Counted from the stretch's first letter, positions 26,320-35,686 are shown. The stretch: 55,664 nucleotides of DNA from Moraxellaceae bacterium (GCA_004173455.1 SECL01000027.1:1-55664); one strand, 5' to 3'. Notes: a model not told the origin generated them from the letters alone. Numbers and translations are program-made.

Positions 26320-27729
26320 ATGGCAAACTTAAGCAAGAATTTTGAAAATTTATTATTAAATACCGATAGCTACAAAACCTCTCACTGGTTGCAATATCCA
26401 CCACAGACTGAATATCTATCCAGTTATATTGAACCACGTGGTGGCATTTTTGAGGAAACTGTATTTTTTGGCCTACAGGCTTTTTTAAAAGAATATTTAA
26501 CCACACCCATTACCCAGCAGGATATTGATGAAGCGGACATCATGCTGGCAGCGCATGGCGTGCCGTTTTATAAAGCAGGCTGGCAGTATATTCTGGATCA
26601 ATATCAGGGTTATTTGCCGGTTGCCATTGAAGCGGTGCCTGAAGGGACAGTGGTGCCCAATAAAAATGCTGTGGTGCAGATTGTCAATACCGATCCGCAG
26701 TGCTATTGGCTGGTGAGCTATCTGGAAACAGCTTTGCTGCGCGCGGTGTGGTATCCCTCTACCGTGGCCAGTTTGAGTTATGCCTGCAAAAAAATTATCC
26801 GAGCCGGTATGGAAAAAAGTGCAGAGTCGCTGGCCGGATTGCCGTTTAAGTTGCATGATTTTGGCTCGCGCGGTGCCTCAAGTCTTGAAACTGCATCGCT
26901 TGGCGGACTGGCACATTTGGTAAATTTTAGTGGCACCGATACCTTGAGTGCGCTGGTTGCGGCATCACGCTGGTATGGCATGCAAAGCACTGAGCTAATG
27001 CCGGCGTTTTCCATTCCGGCGGCTGAACACAGCACCATTACCTCATGGGGTCGGGATGGCGAGGTTGACGCCTACCGCAATATGCTGAACCAGTTTGGCG
27101 GTAGCGGTAAAATTGTCGCGGTGGTGAGTGACAGTTATGACTTGTGGAATGCCATTGACCAACTGTGGGGCGATGTGCTTAAACAACAGGTTGCGACTAC
27201 TGGCGGGGTGCTGGTAATTCGGCCTGACAGCGGTGATCCAGTAAAAGTGGTGCGCGAAGCCCTGATTCGGTTGGCCAACCGGTTTGGTTATCGCATCAAT
27301 AGCAAAGGCTATAAAGTGCTGCCAGACTATGTGCGGCTGATTCAGGGTGATGGGATTAATCCGGTCAGTTTGCAAAAAATCCTTAATGCGATCATGGAGG
27401 CTGGTTTTAGCGCCGATAACGTGGCGTTTGGCATGGGCGGCGGATTGCTACAGCAAGTTGACCGTGACACGCTAGGCTGGGCGATGAAAGCCAGTGCAGC
27501 GCAAGTGGCGGGTGAGTGGCGCGATGTGTACAAAGACCCGATTACCAGTAAGGCTAAGCGCAGCAAGCGTGGACGGCTGGCACTGGTCAAAAGCAGTCAG
27601 GGCATTGAAACTATTCGTGCTGATGCGTTAAATGGCCAACAAAATTTACTTCAGCCTGTCTACCACAATGGCAAGTTGTTGCGGGAAGATAGCCTGACAG
27701 AGATTAGAGCCAGAACAGAAGCGTGGTAA
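26320..27729 (+). CDS. nadV: Nicotinamide phosphoribosyltransferase
   Basis: A 469-residue type II phosphoribosyltransferase of the NadV/NAMPT family that converts nicotinamide and PRPP to NMN, the substrate of the neighbouring NadM. Marks: LLNTDSYKTSHWLQYPP at the N-terminus, FKLHDFGSRGASSLETA, AAEHSTITSWG, VVSDSYDLWNA, VIRPDSGDP, LIQGDGIN and FGMGGGLLQQVDRDT near the end. All typical of full-length NAMPT. It probably has its own promoter, controlled by the shared dyad. Followed by a hairpin. Confidence 0.95.
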   Translation: MANLSKNFENLLLNTDSYKTSHWLQYPPQTEYLSSYIEPRGGIFEETVFFGLQAFLKEYLTTPITQQDIDEADIMLAAHGVPFYKAGWQYILDQYQGYLPVAIEAVPEGTVVPNKNAVVQIVNTDPQCYWLVSYLETALLRAVWYPSTVASLSYACKKIIRAGMEKSAESLAGLPFKLHDFGSRGASSLETASLGGLAHLVNFSGTDTLSALVAASRWYGMQSTELMPAFSIPAAEHSTITSWGRDGEVDAYRNMLNQFGGSGKIVAVVSDSYDLWNAIDQLWGDVLKQQVATTGGVLVIRPDSGDPVKVVREALIRLANRFGYRINSKGYKVLPDYVRLIQGDGINPVSLQKILNAIMEAGFSADNVAFGMGGGLLQQVDRDTLGWAMKASAAQVAGEWRDVYKDPITSKAKRSKRGRLALVKSSQGIETIRADALNGQQNLLQPVYHNGKLLREDSLTEIRARTEAW

Positions 27730-27755
27730 CTCATTCCACTTTAAATTACATTCTA

Positions 27756-27804
27756 GCCAGCAGCCTGCTCTATAGAAAAAGCCGACTGCTGGCTTGGATT
27801 TTTT
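27756..27804 (+). terminator. Candidate terminator after nadV
   Basis: GCCAGCAG (27756-27763) pairs with CTGCTGGC (27786-27793) across a 22-nt loop, then TTGGA and six T. The gap before the T-run lowers confidence. Confidence 0.55.
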
Positions 27805-27834
27805 AGAGTATTAGTTATTGCGTGACTTAAGGCG

Positions 27835-28053
27835 TTAATCGTCGTCTTCATCACCACGGCGATCAAAGGTCTTGGCCGGATCAATGCCCTGATCTTTTAA
27901 ATCCTGTACTTTTTCTTCCAGTGTGCGGAACTGCTGGGCATCCCGCATTTTACGGATGTCTTCATCCACCGTGTGCTGTAATTGCTCCAGCGACTGCTGG
28001 TTTGATGCAGGTGCTGTGCTGTTGCGGTTATCGTTGTTAGAACTGTTGTTCAT
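27835..28053 (-). CDS. Small acidic coiled-coil-like protein, unknown
   Basis: A 72-residue protein. The N-terminal Asn/Ser/Gln-rich, probably disordered stretch is followed by a charged helical region (LEQLQHTVDEDIRKMRDAQQ and TLEEKVQDLKDQG) and an acidic end (RRGDEDDD). No family is recognised. AAGGAGCATTTCACC upstream of the ATG is a good ribosome site, which supports a real gene. It lies 82 bp downstream of the AarF-like gene in the same direction. Confidence 0.65.
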   Translation of the reverse strand: MNNSSNNDNRNSTAPASNQQSLEQLQHTVDEDIRKMRDAQQFRTLEEKVQDLKDQGIDPAKTFDRRGDEDDD

Positions 28054-28135
28054 GGTGAAATGCTCCTTTAAGGTGGGCTAAATGAAGACAGGCTAAATTA
28101 AGTTAGACTAAATTCACTTAATATTCTAAAAAATT

Positions 28136-29449
28136 TTATTGTGATGTCATTGGTTCATGCAGCGACACCACTTCTTCCAGTAATGGTTTGAAATTGTCTT
28201 TGACCTTGAGGTTAATCATGTTCCAGTAATGGCCGGAAATGGTGCGGTTGAGCATCATGGTTTCAGGTGAGGGCTGGAAGCTATCCCAGTATTTCAGCGA
28301 TTTTTTGAGTAAATCTACCGCATCATGGTGTGCAGTATTTTTGGCGAAATCATATTCGCCATTTAGCGGACTGATCAAGATATCAATCCACTGCTGGTAA
28401 AACTCAGCCGGAATCTGGCCGTTATAATTGCGCACATGCAGCTCGCGCAGCGCTTGTTCCAGCGCGGGAATATCATTGCTAAACGCAGCGCGAACCAGTT
28501 GCTTGTTAATGTTCACCAGCTCAGGCGATAAGGTTTTGGTGCTGCCATAGTCATACACCACCACCGAACCATCCGGCCGAAATGCAAAGTTGCCCGGATG
28601 CGGATCGCTGTGAAAACTATGCAGGAAAAACACCTCCTGACTGATCAGGCGGAACAGGCGCTCGCCCAGTTCATTACGCAATGCCTGCGACCACGTGCCA
28701 GCGGTTTCAATAGAGTCGCCCATTTCTTCACTCAAAGTCAGTACCCGACGTGTGGAATAGGCCGGATAAACTTTTGGAATAATGACTTTACTGTCCAGCG
28801 GCTGGTGAAAGGTGGCAAATACTTGCAGGTTGTGCGCTTCAATATTGTAGTTGAGCTCGGCCGTGAGACTGTCCTGAATTTCTTTAAACAGCTTGTCCTG
28901 TAATTTTTTATCAATCTTAAATACACCGGCCAGCCGCAACGCCAGTCGTACCTGTTTTAAGTCACTTTCGCAGGCTTCATCCACACCCGGATACTGCACT
29001 TTGACCACCACACGCTCGCCACTGGGCAGGATGGCACGATGCACTTGTCCAATGGATGCAGCGGCAAAAGGCTCAGGATCAATACTGGAAAAAATCTGAT
29101 CCAGTGGTTTGCCCATTTCGCGCTCAATCTGGTACTGAATGGTGCTAAAAGGAACCGGAGGTGCCTGCCGTTGCAGCTTGGCAATGGCCTTGGCCACTTC
29201 AGGCGGAAAAATATCCTTGTACTGCGAGGCAATTTGCCCCACTTTCATCACCGCGCCTTTCATTTCGCCCAGCGTGTCTGCAATTTTAAGCCCAATGTCT
29301 TCATACAGCCGGGATTTGGCGGCCAGTTTTTCTTCGTCGTTGGCATTAAAGGATTTGATGGAATTGCTGACAGCCTTGCCAGCAATACTGGCGGTCATGC
29401 CAGCCAGCTTGATGAAACGGCGGCCGGGTGTACTGTTTTTTTCAGCCAC
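28136..29449 (-). CDS. ABC1/AarF/UbiB family atypical kinase
   Basis: A 438-residue member of the ABC1 (ADCK/UbiB) atypical kinase family, linked to ubiquinone synthesis or lipid homeostasis. Marks: the KxGQ motif in MKVGQIASQYKDIFPPEVA, AASIGQVHRA (Ala-rich loop replacing the P-loop), VVVKVQYPGV (ATP Lys), the catalytic-loop equivalent FFLHSFHSDPHPGNFAF and VVYDYGSTK (metal Asp). GTG 29449 is chosen as start: AAGG lies about 8 nt upstream and STPGRRFIKLAGM is the family opening. The longer frame begins with a TTG. There is no C-terminal membrane pair as in UbiB, so it may be a paralog rather than UbiB itself. Confidence 0.9.
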   Translation of the reverse strand: MAEKNSTPGRRFIKLAGMTASIAGKAVSNSIKSFNANDEEKLAAKSRLYEDIGLKIADTLGEMKGAVMKVGQIASQYKDIFPPEVAKAIAKLQRQAPPVPFSTIQYQIEREMGKPLDQIFSSIDPEPFAAASIGQVHRAILPSGERVVVKVQYPGVDEACESDLKQVRLALRLAGVFKIDKKLQDKLFKEIQDSLTAELNYNIEAHNLQVFATFHQPLDSKVIIPKVYPAYSTRRVLTLSEEMGDSIETAGTWSQALRNELGERLFRLISQEVFFLHSFHSDPHPGNFAFRPDGSVVVYDYGSTKTLSPELVNINKQLVRAAFSNDIPALEQALRELHVRNYNGQIPAEFYQQWIDILISPLNGEYDFAKNTAHHDAVDLLKKSLKYWDSFQPSPETMMLNRTISGHYWNMINLKVKDNFKPLLEEVVSLHEPMTSQ

Positions 29450-29567
29450 AACTTTAACCTTGTCAAAACAGGAGGGATAGGTCAGTGTGGCATGCACATT
29501 CCCCACTGCCAAGCCCCAAAAAACAGTGTTTTTGTTGGGCTATGTGAGCAGATGTGGCGAAATGTGT

Positions 29568-30992
29568 TTATGGGGTTTTAATAGAGATCGTTGCACTCTC
29601 GACCTGTGCAGCTAAATGCTGAAATAGCAGCTTTTGTCGCTGGCGTAAGCGAAAGCTGAGTAACACCGCCGCAATGGTCAGACCAATCACCAGTCCAGTC
29701 CAGACGCCAGCCGCGCCATACGGCAGTACCCGCGACAGCACAATCCCCAGTGGCAGGGCAATACCCCAATAAGACAGCAGGGTAATCCACATCGGCCCTT
29801 GGGTATCCTGTATTCCGCGCAAGCAGCCCGCCGCCGCCACCTGCCACGCATCAGACAACTGATACATCAGTGCAAATAATAACAGGCTGGTAGCGGCTGC
29901 CTGAACGGTGGTATCTGTAGTGTAAAATCCGGTAATTTGCTGGCGAAATAGCAGCATCAGTAGCATGCTAAACAATGCCATGCTGGTGGCAAAAATAAAG
30001 CCCAGCCGTTGTACATACTGCATGGCTGACCAGTTTTGTTCCCCATAAAGCTGACCGACCCGAATGGTGAGCGCCATGCCTAGGGACAATGGTGCCATAA
30101 AAAATACGGACGTGACAGACAGCGCGATCTGATGTGCCGACACCACAATTTCACCCAACGGACTTAAAATAATCGCTGCAATACTAAACAGGCTGACTTC
30201 AAAAAATATGGCCATGCCAATGGGCGCACCCAAGCTGAAAATTCGCTGGTTCATGGCCAGATTGAAACGGCTAAACTGCTGAAAAATCTTAACCTGCTGA
30301 TAGGTTTTGGCGAGGCTGATATAAATCGCCAGTACCAGCAGCATGATCCATTGAATACTGGCCGTAGCAATCCCACAACCTGCACCGCCCAATTTTGGTA
30401 GGCCAAATAACCCATGCATAAACACATGGTTGAGCGGGATAATGCCCAGCAAACCCAGAATGCTAATCACTGTCACAGGTCGTGGATAACCCAGTGCTTC
30501 GGTATAACTGCGTAAGGTGGCAAACAGGGTGACCGCAGGCATGCCAAAGGCAATCGCATGCAAAAAGAAACGGGCTTTGGGTTGCAGGTGCGCCGGAATA
30601 TCCAGCAAATTAAAGGTCAGGGGTGCCAGTTGCAACAGCGCAAAACCAGCCATTCCTAACAGCAAGGCCAAATACAGCGATTGTTGGGTAATCCATGGAA
30701 TCTTACCGCTGTGACCTGCGCCTTTGGCTTCTGCCACTAGTGGCGTGGTGGCAATCATCACACCGGCCAGAAACAACACCACCGGCAGCCATAAGCCCAC
30801 CCCAACGGCTACCACGGCCAGATCGCTGGGGGACATGCGTCCTGCCATCACAGTATCAATCAGTCCAAAACCCGCTTGTGCCACCTGCGTAATCAAAATC
30901 GGCCACATGAGATGAAACAGGGTACGGATTTCGTGGCAGCGATTGGTGGGCAGCGGTATTCTTGGGAGAGGTGTGGTCGATGACCCTGACAT
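29568..30992 (-). CDS. MATE family multidrug efflux transporter (NorM-like)
   Basis: A 474-residue polytopic protein with about 12 membrane helices in two related halves. MATE marks: PILITQVAQAGFGLIDTVMAGRMSPSDLAVVAVG at the N-terminus and the second-half counterpart LGAPIGMAIFFEVSLFSIAA, then VVSAHQIALSVTSVFFM. Uses Na+ or H+ to export cationic drugs; the substrate is not readable. The pre-helix segment (residues 1-25) is polar. It stops 56 bp before the upstream extension of the AarF-like gene, on the same strand. Confidence 0.93.
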   Translation of the reverse strand: MSGSSTTPLPRIPLPTNRCHEIRTLFHLMWPILITQVAQAGFGLIDTVMAGRMSPSDLAVVAVGVGLWLPVVLFLAGVMIATTPLVAEAKGAGHSGKIPWITQQSLYLALLLGMAGFALLQLAPLTFNLLDIPAHLQPKARFFLHAIAFGMPAVTLFATLRSYTEALGYPRPVTVISILGLLGIIPLNHVFMHGLFGLPKLGGAGCGIATASIQWIMLLVLAIYISLAKTYQQVKIFQQFSRFNLAMNQRIFSLGAPIGMAIFFEVSLFSIAAIILSPLGEIVVSAHQIALSVTSVFFMAPLSLGMALTIRVGQLYGEQNWSAMQYVQRLGFIFATSMALFSMLLMLLFRQQITGFYTTDTTVQAAATSLLLFALMYQLSDAWQVAAAGCLRGIQDTQGPMWITLLSYWGIALPLGIVLSRVLPYGAAGVWTGLVIGLTIAAVLLSFRLRQRQKLLFQHLAAQVESATISIKTP

Positions 30993-31114
30993 GCTGGTTC
31001 TACATGATAAAATAAGGCGCTATTGTAGCGGGATTCTGGCGATTGGAGTTTACTACAGGCAGTTGAATAATCATCACTAGCTTTTGCTGTCTTTAACATC
31101 TGGCATATCGCAGG

Positions 31115-31157
31115 CATAAAAAACTGCTGTGTTGGCGGTTAACGACAAGCACAGCAG
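31115..31157 (-). terminator. Terminator of the 31192-32022 lipoprotein gene
   Basis: Read on the minus strand, CTGCTGTG (31157-31150) pairs with CACAGCAG (31131-31124) and is followed by TTTTTTATG. A classical Rho-independent terminator 35 bp past the stop. Confidence 0.88.
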
Positions 31158-31191
31158 GGCTGGTGTAGGTTAAAGCTGAACTAAAGAAAGA

Positions 31192-32022
31192 TTAAAAGGT
31201 AGTTTTAATGCGTTTAAAGGCTACCGGATGATTGTCTTTATCAAACATTTGCACGACCAGAATATATTCTTTGCCACTGTCTACGCTACCACTGGGAATA
31301 CCAGTAGCCAGCAGGCGCAAGTCATCAGCAACCTGCTGATAAACAATCCCGTTTGAGCCACTATCACCAATTGCAGACTCATTGATCACATTGACTAACA
31401 CCTTGCTGGCATCAGAAGGCGCATTGGTCCAGCTAATCACCCGGTTTAGTTGTTTGATGTCAAAATCATTGGGGAAAACCGTATTTTCTGGATAAAGCGT
31501 CAGGCTGCCTTTGCGAGCTAAGGTAAAGGTTTTATCACCTGTTATACCGCAGTCTTTCAACGTGCGCTGATCATTTTTATCATTACCGCCAATAGAGTAG
31601 TTGCCTTCATAGCGGTTGTCATTGCGCTTATAGCTGGTGTCAAAGCTTAATCTAATATTGCGCTTGTCATTAATGCTTGAGTCGGAATCCAGAGAACCCT
31701 CAGCACTGCCATAAATTTTACTGGTAACTTTTTCGCCTTTTACTGGAATGCTGTTAATGCCGCCGCCCTGACAGTCAAAGTAACGGAATGACATACGCCC
31801 TTTTACAGTTCCTGTATTTTTTGGTGCATCAACATAAATGCCGCCTACAGTTGGATCAGGGTCATTAACATCCATGCTTTCTGCATAGTAACCAAATAAA
31901 TGCCCACCCGGCTGGTTTTGCACGGCAGGGCCAAGATCATCACCACTACCCCCACAACCAGTCAGTGCGACAGCGGCCAACAGGCCAGTGGCTAAGCTTA
32001 AGCTCAATTTTGTTTTTTGCAT
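31192..32022 (-). CDS. Predicted lipoprotein of unknown function
   Basis: A 276-residue precursor with a lipoprotein signal (LATGLLAAVALTGCGGSG; lipobox LTGC, Cys23), likely outer-membrane anchored because Gly-Gly follows the Cys. The mature part is polar with few hydrophobic stretches, two Cys (FDCQGGG and KDCGITG) that could form a disulfide, and many beta-prone strands. The last ~80 residues (ISWTNAPSDASKVLVNVI...) have a fibronectin/Ig-like alternation. No family is recognised. Its own terminator follows. Confidence 0.7.
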   Translation of the reverse strand: MQKTKLSLSLATGLLAAVALTGCGGSGDDLGPAVQNQPGGHLFGYYAESMDVNDPDPTVGGIYVDAPKNTGTVKGRMSFRYFDCQGGGINSIPVKGEKVTSKIYGSAEGSLDSDSSINDKRNIRLSFDTSYKRNDNRYEGNYSIGGNDKNDQRTLKDCGITGDKTFTLARKGSLTLYPENTVFPNDFDIKQLNRVISWTNAPSDASKVLVNVINESAIGDSGSNGIVYQQVADDLRLLATGIPSGSVDSGKEYILVVQMFDKDNHPVAFKRIKTTF

Positions 32023-32149
32023 GATGAAGGCTCTCTTATCGGGTTAGGTTTAAACTGAGCCTAGTCTAGTGGAGCGCACATCATTAAACGGTAAACATAG
32101 AGATAAGCTTTGTATAAGCTTGGCTAAACCTTGTGAGGAAAAATTATCA

Positions 32150-32605
32150 CTAATATTTAACGGTTAACACCAACCCCGCCATGACCATAAGTGCGCCAGC
32201 AATCCGTTGCCAGTTAATGGGGTGCCTATCGAACCCGAGCCAGCCAAAATGATCCAGTACCAATGAAGCCAGTAATTGCCCACAAACAATCACAATGGTT
32301 AAATTCACAGCACCTAGCCTTGGCGCCAATATAATCGACACACTCACGCCAAAAGCGCCAAGCAGGCCGCCCATCCATAACCATAACGGAACGCCCATAA
32401 TCTCCTGAAGCTGCGGACGGGAATCTGCTTGCAGCATCACCACCGCACCCAGAATGACCGTTCCTACCAGAAAGGAAAAAAATGCCGCCTGATAGGGTGA
32501 GTGAACGTACTGGCGCAACTGGGCATTAACCCCGGCCTGACTGGCCAGTGCAATACCACCCGCCAGCCCCAGCATTAATAATGTACTTAGTTCCAGACTT
32601 TTCAT
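32150..32605 (-). CDS. YdcZ-type (DUF606) DMT superfamily transporter
   Basis: A 151-residue membrane protein with five hydrophobic segments. It begins LSTLLMLGLAGGIALASQAGVNAQLRQYVHSPYQAAFFSFLVG and has PLWLWMGGLLGAFGVSVSI in the middle, the pattern of the DUF606/YdcZ half-size drug/metabolite transporters. These work as dimers and the substrate is unknown. It ends about 128 bp before the lipoprotein start; the gap contains a weak AAGCTT repeat pair but no convincing terminator. Confidence 0.85.
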   Translation of the reverse strand: MKSLELSTLLMLGLAGGIALASQAGVNAQLRQYVHSPYQAAFFSFLVGTVILGAVVMLQADSRPQLQEIMGVPLWLWMGGLLGAFGVSVSIILAPRLGAVNLTIVIVCGQLLASLVLDHFGWLGFDRHPINWQRIAGALMVMAGLVLTVKY

Positions 32606-32648
32606 GGAGGCGTTTACCTGTTAGTCGCGAGTGGTATTTGCTGAAGGG

Positions 32649-33107
32649 CTAAGCCTGTGATTTTTGCATTAAAATGGCTTGCCACTGTGCCGTGGTTACT
32701 GGCATTAGCGACAAACGACTGCCTTTTTGCAGTAGCGGTAGTGCTTCTAGTTCCGGCATTTCACGCAAACTGGACAACGGTAAAATCTCCGGCCATTTTT
32801 CGACAAATTCAACATCTACGCCAGTCCAGCGTGGTGTATCCAAAGTGGATTTGGGATCATAATAGCGATGCTCAGGATTAAACTGGGTCGGGTCGGGATA
32901 ACCACCCTGCACAATGCTCATCATGCCGACAATGCCCGGTACTTTACAATTTGAATGGTAAAAAAAGGCTTTATCGCCTGCTTTCATTTGCCGTAAAAAG
33001 TTACGTGCCTGATAATTACGCACGCCATCCCATAATGCCGTGCCTCGTTGTTGCAAGTGATCGATGCCAAACCCACTCGGTTCAGATTTCATTAGCCAAT
33101 AGGCCAC
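32649..33107 (-). CDS. EVE domain protein (YTH-like fold)
   Basis: A 152-residue EVE protein: VAYWLMKSEPSGFGIDHLQQ at the start, LWDGVRNYQARNFLRQMKAGDKAFFYHSN, GIVGMM, and FVEKWPEILPLSSLR. EVE domains share the PUA/YTH pocket that reads modified bases; in bacteria some are linked to defence systems, but this stand-alone form is widespread. The GTG at 33107 is used: GGGAG lies about 8 nt before it and the family's first strand AYWLMKSEP starts there. The upstream extension would overlap hemW antisense. Only 17 bp separate the two divergent start codons. Confidence 0.88.
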   Translation of the reverse strand: MAYWLMKSEPSGFGIDHLQQRGTALWDGVRNYQARNFLRQMKAGDKAFFYHSNCKVPGIVGMMSIVQGGYPDPTQFNPEHRYYDPKSTLDTPRWTGVDVEFVEKWPEILPLSSLREMPELEALPLLQKGSRLSLMPVTTAQWQAILMQKSQA

Positions 33108-33124
33108 ATTGAGACTCCCAAAAA

Positions 33125-34396
33125 ATGACAGCAGCACTGACTGAACCGCTTGCCATTCAGCCAAAAGAAATACCGCTTGCCTTATATATTCATATGCCAT
33201 GGTGCATCAAAAAATGCCCATACTGTGATTTTAACTCGCATGTGGTGCCTGATCGTGCTAGTGCACAGCAGCGTCTAGCCGAGCAACAACTATCTGCTTT
33301 TCAAGGGGCTACACCAGATGATATGGGCAATGCTGTGGCAAATAGTGCATTGTCGCCTGAGCTTGAGCAAGCATATTTACACGCTTTGATACAAGATGCC
33401 GCACAACAGCAACCTTTAGCACAAGACAGATGCATTTCCAGTGTTTTTATTGGTGGAGGCACGCCCTCGCTGATTTCAGCCAACGGATATGCGTGGTTAT
33501 TTAAACACTTAAAAAGCTTGTTTTTGTTTACAGATGATTGTGAAATTACCTTGGAAGCCAATCCAGGGACTTTGGAACATCAGCCCTTTGCAGATTATTT
33601 AGCGGCGGGTATTAATCGCTTGTCGTTAGGCGTACAAACTTTTGATCCCGCACAATTGCAGCGCTTAGGCCGTGTGCATAACCAAGACGATGCCAAGCAA
33701 GCCATTCAGCGTGCGCGTGCGGCAGGATTTCAGCGCTTGAATGTTGACTTAATGCATGGCTTACCACAGCAAACGCAAGCACAGGCGCTGTATGACTTAC
33801 ACACTGCCATTACGCATGGCGCGACCCATATTTCATGGTATCAACTGACCATTGAACCCAATACGGTGTTTTTTAGAACACAGCCCACCTTGCCCAATGA
33901 CGACACGCTGGCCGATATTCAGCAAGCGGGTGAAGACGTATTGCGCCAGCATGGTTTTTTCCAATACGAAGTATCGGCATGGGCCAAAGAGCAGCCTTGT
34001 CGACATAACCTCAACTATTGGCAGTTTGGCGATTATCTGGCGATTGGGGCAGGGGCACACGGCAAAATCACGCAGCCTGATGGCGTATATCGTTTTCAAA
34101 AAACCCGTTTTCCCAAAGACTATCTGGCACAGCAACCCGCCAGCATGTTGAATTGGCAACGTATACAAGCTGATGACATGCCATTTGAATTTATGATGAA
34201 TGCGTTGCGTTTAAAGGATGGGGTGCCTAAAGGGTTTTATACAGCACGAACAGGTTTGGCCTTAAATAGTATTCAACCGAGCCTAACGGATTTAACACAG
34301 CGTCAATTGCTGGTGGCCAGTGATGAACGACTGCAATGTACCGCGCATGGCTTTAATTATTTAAATGATGTACTGAGTGAATTTGTAGATGACTAA
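33125..34396 (+). CDS. hemW: HemW (radical SAM, haem chaperone / coproporphyrinogen oxidase-like)
   Basis: A 423-residue radical-SAM protein. Cys27, Cys31 and Cys34 (CIKKCPYC, CxxxCxxC) ligate the 4Fe-4S cluster. IHMPWC (the HemW-type form without the extra HemN cysteine), FIGGGTPSLIS, LEANPGTLE and NRLSLGVQTFDP are all in order. The C-terminal HemW domain follows. HemW is thought to bind and deliver haem. An insert of about 30 residues, rich in Gln and Ala, separates the cluster motif from GGGTPS (about residues 41-80), making it longer than typical (~380). No ribosome site precedes this ATG, but no later start is possible before the cluster motif. Confidence 0.92.
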   Translation: MTAALTEPLAIQPKEIPLALYIHMPWCIKKCPYCDFNSHVVPDRASAQQRLAEQQLSAFQGATPDDMGNAVANSALSPELEQAYLHALIQDAAQQQPLAQDRCISSVFIGGGTPSLISANGYAWLFKHLKSLFLFTDDCEITLEANPGTLEHQPFADYLAAGINRLSLGVQTFDPAQLQRLGRVHNQDDAKQAIQRARAAGFQRLNVDLMHGLPQQTQAQALYDLHTAITHGATHISWYQLTIEPNTVFFRTQPTLPNDDTLADIQQAGEDVLRQHGFFQYEVSAWAKEQPCRHNLNYWQFGDYLAIGAGAHGKITQPDGVYRFQKTRFPKDYLAQQPASMLNWQRIQADDMPFEFMMNALRLKDGVPKGFYTARTGLALNSIQPSLTDLTQRQLLVASDERLQCTAHGFNYLNDVLSEFVDD

Positions 34397-34410
34397 ACAT
34401 TAAAGGGCTA

Positions 34411-34439
34411 TAAAAAAAGCCGCTATTACAGCAGCGGCT
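34411..34439 (-). terminator. Terminator overlapping the stop of the AI-2E family gene
   Basis: On the minus strand, AGCCGCT (34439-34433) pairs with AGCGGCT (34424-34418), followed by seven T. The upstream arm is made of the last codons of the gene and the TAA lies in the loop. The stem also faces the end of hemW 15-20 bp away, so it may serve both. Confidence 0.85.
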
Positions 34440-35514
34440 GATCTTCAAACAGTTCTTCTTGTTCCGGTTCAATCAGCTTTTGGTGCAACCACTCACGCCA
34501 GACTGCCAGTAAAATGGCCAGAATCACCGGGCCGACAAATACCCCGACCATGCCAAAGCTGGCAAGTCCACCCAGTACACCAAACATAATCAACAAAAAC
34601 GGAATCTTGGTCGCACCAGAAATAACCAGCGGACGGATAATATTATCGACCCAGCTTACCACGCACAATCCCCAAACCGCCATGCCAGCCGCTTCCCAGC
34701 TATGACCTTGCGACAACAACCAGATGCACACGCCACCCCATGAAAACGGCGTACCAAAAGGAATCAGTGCCAGCAAAAAGGTCACAAATGTTAGAACCAC
34801 CGGATTCGGCACACCAGCGACCCAGTAACCCAGACCTGCGAGTAAGGCTTGCGCCATGGCGGTTAGTCCGACGCCATACACCACCGCGCGGGTGGTTTCG
34901 CCAATGGCATGCAGATAACCGTGTACCCGATAACCAATGACCTTGTTGAGTGACATACGCACTTGCTCAAGGATAAACGTGCCATCACGATAAAAGAAAA
35001 ACAGGGTTAAAATCGCCAGTGTCAGCTTAAAGATATTGCGGCTAATTTCGCTCAGCACCACGCGGCCATAGCCAATATGTCCTTGCATCCAGCTGCGGAT
35101 CGTACTGGCCAAATCATGCGGATGAGCATTAAGCTGGGTCACAAACTGGCCAATTTCCTTGCCAATAATAGGAACACGGCGGATAAAATCGGGTACGTCA
35201 ATTCCACCGGCAAAAATCTGGCGTTGCAGATTCAGGTACAGATCGCGGCCTTCATGTTGCAACAGGAAAATGGCCATAATAAACGGCACACCAATCACTA
35301 CGCTTAAAATGGTGGTCATGATCACGGCACTTAAATTATGCCGATGACCCAAGCCGCGCAAAATCGCCTGATAAATCGGCCAAGTGATATATGCCAGAAT
35401 GGCTGCCCACACTACCGGCACCACAAAAAATTTTAAAACCTGAAAGCTAAGCAGCATTAGCCCAGTGAACAGGCCCAGTAAAAGCAGGCGTTGAATGGCA
35501 GAAACGTCTTGCAC
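34426..35514 (-). CDS. AI-2E/PerM family membrane protein
   Basis: A 362-residue polytopic protein with about seven or eight membrane segments: an N-terminal helix pair, a long soluble stretch (about residues 70-150), then the hydrophobic core ILTLFFFYRDG, AVVYGVGLTAMAQALLAGLGYWVAG, and FLLIMFGVLGGLASFGMVGVFVGPVILAILLAV near the end, the family signature. Members include TqsA (autoinducer-2 exporter) and PerM; the substrate here is unknown. The frame begins with GTG at 35514. The terminator is embedded in the last codons. Confidence 0.9.
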   Translation of the reverse strand: MQDVSAIQRLLLLGLFTGLMLLSFQVLKFFVVPVVWAAILAYITWPIYQAILRGLGHRHNLSAVIMTTILSVVIGVPFIMAIFLLQHEGRDLYLNLQRQIFAGGIDVPDFIRRVPIIGKEIGQFVTQLNAHPHDLASTIRSWMQGHIGYGRVVLSEISRNIFKLTLAILTLFFFYRDGTFILEQVRMSLNKVIGYRVHGYLHAIGETTRAVVYGVGLTAMAQALLAGLGYWVAGVPNPVVLTFVTFLLALIPFGTPFSWGGVCIWLLSQGHSWEAAGMAVWGLCVVSWVDNIIRPLVISGATKIPFLLIMFGVLGGLASFGMVGVFVGPVILAILLAVWREWLHQKLIEPEQEELFEDQPLL

Positions 35515-35686
35515 ACCAGTCTCATTATGCTGAGGGTTATGCTGCTATGTTAATCCAACTTAAGGGCTAAACAAGCACAAAATAAAAAATATCTGTTAAC
35601 CCGCTTATTGGCGCACCTAAATTTGCAGGACAACATGAATCGCTACGTCTAGCTTGCCAAAGTAAACCGGATGAGATGCAGGATAT

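Noticed and set aside
32120-32140. AAGCTT pair downstream of the YdcZ-type gene
   Set aside because: Short restriction-site-like palindromes with no T-run; not enough for a terminator call.
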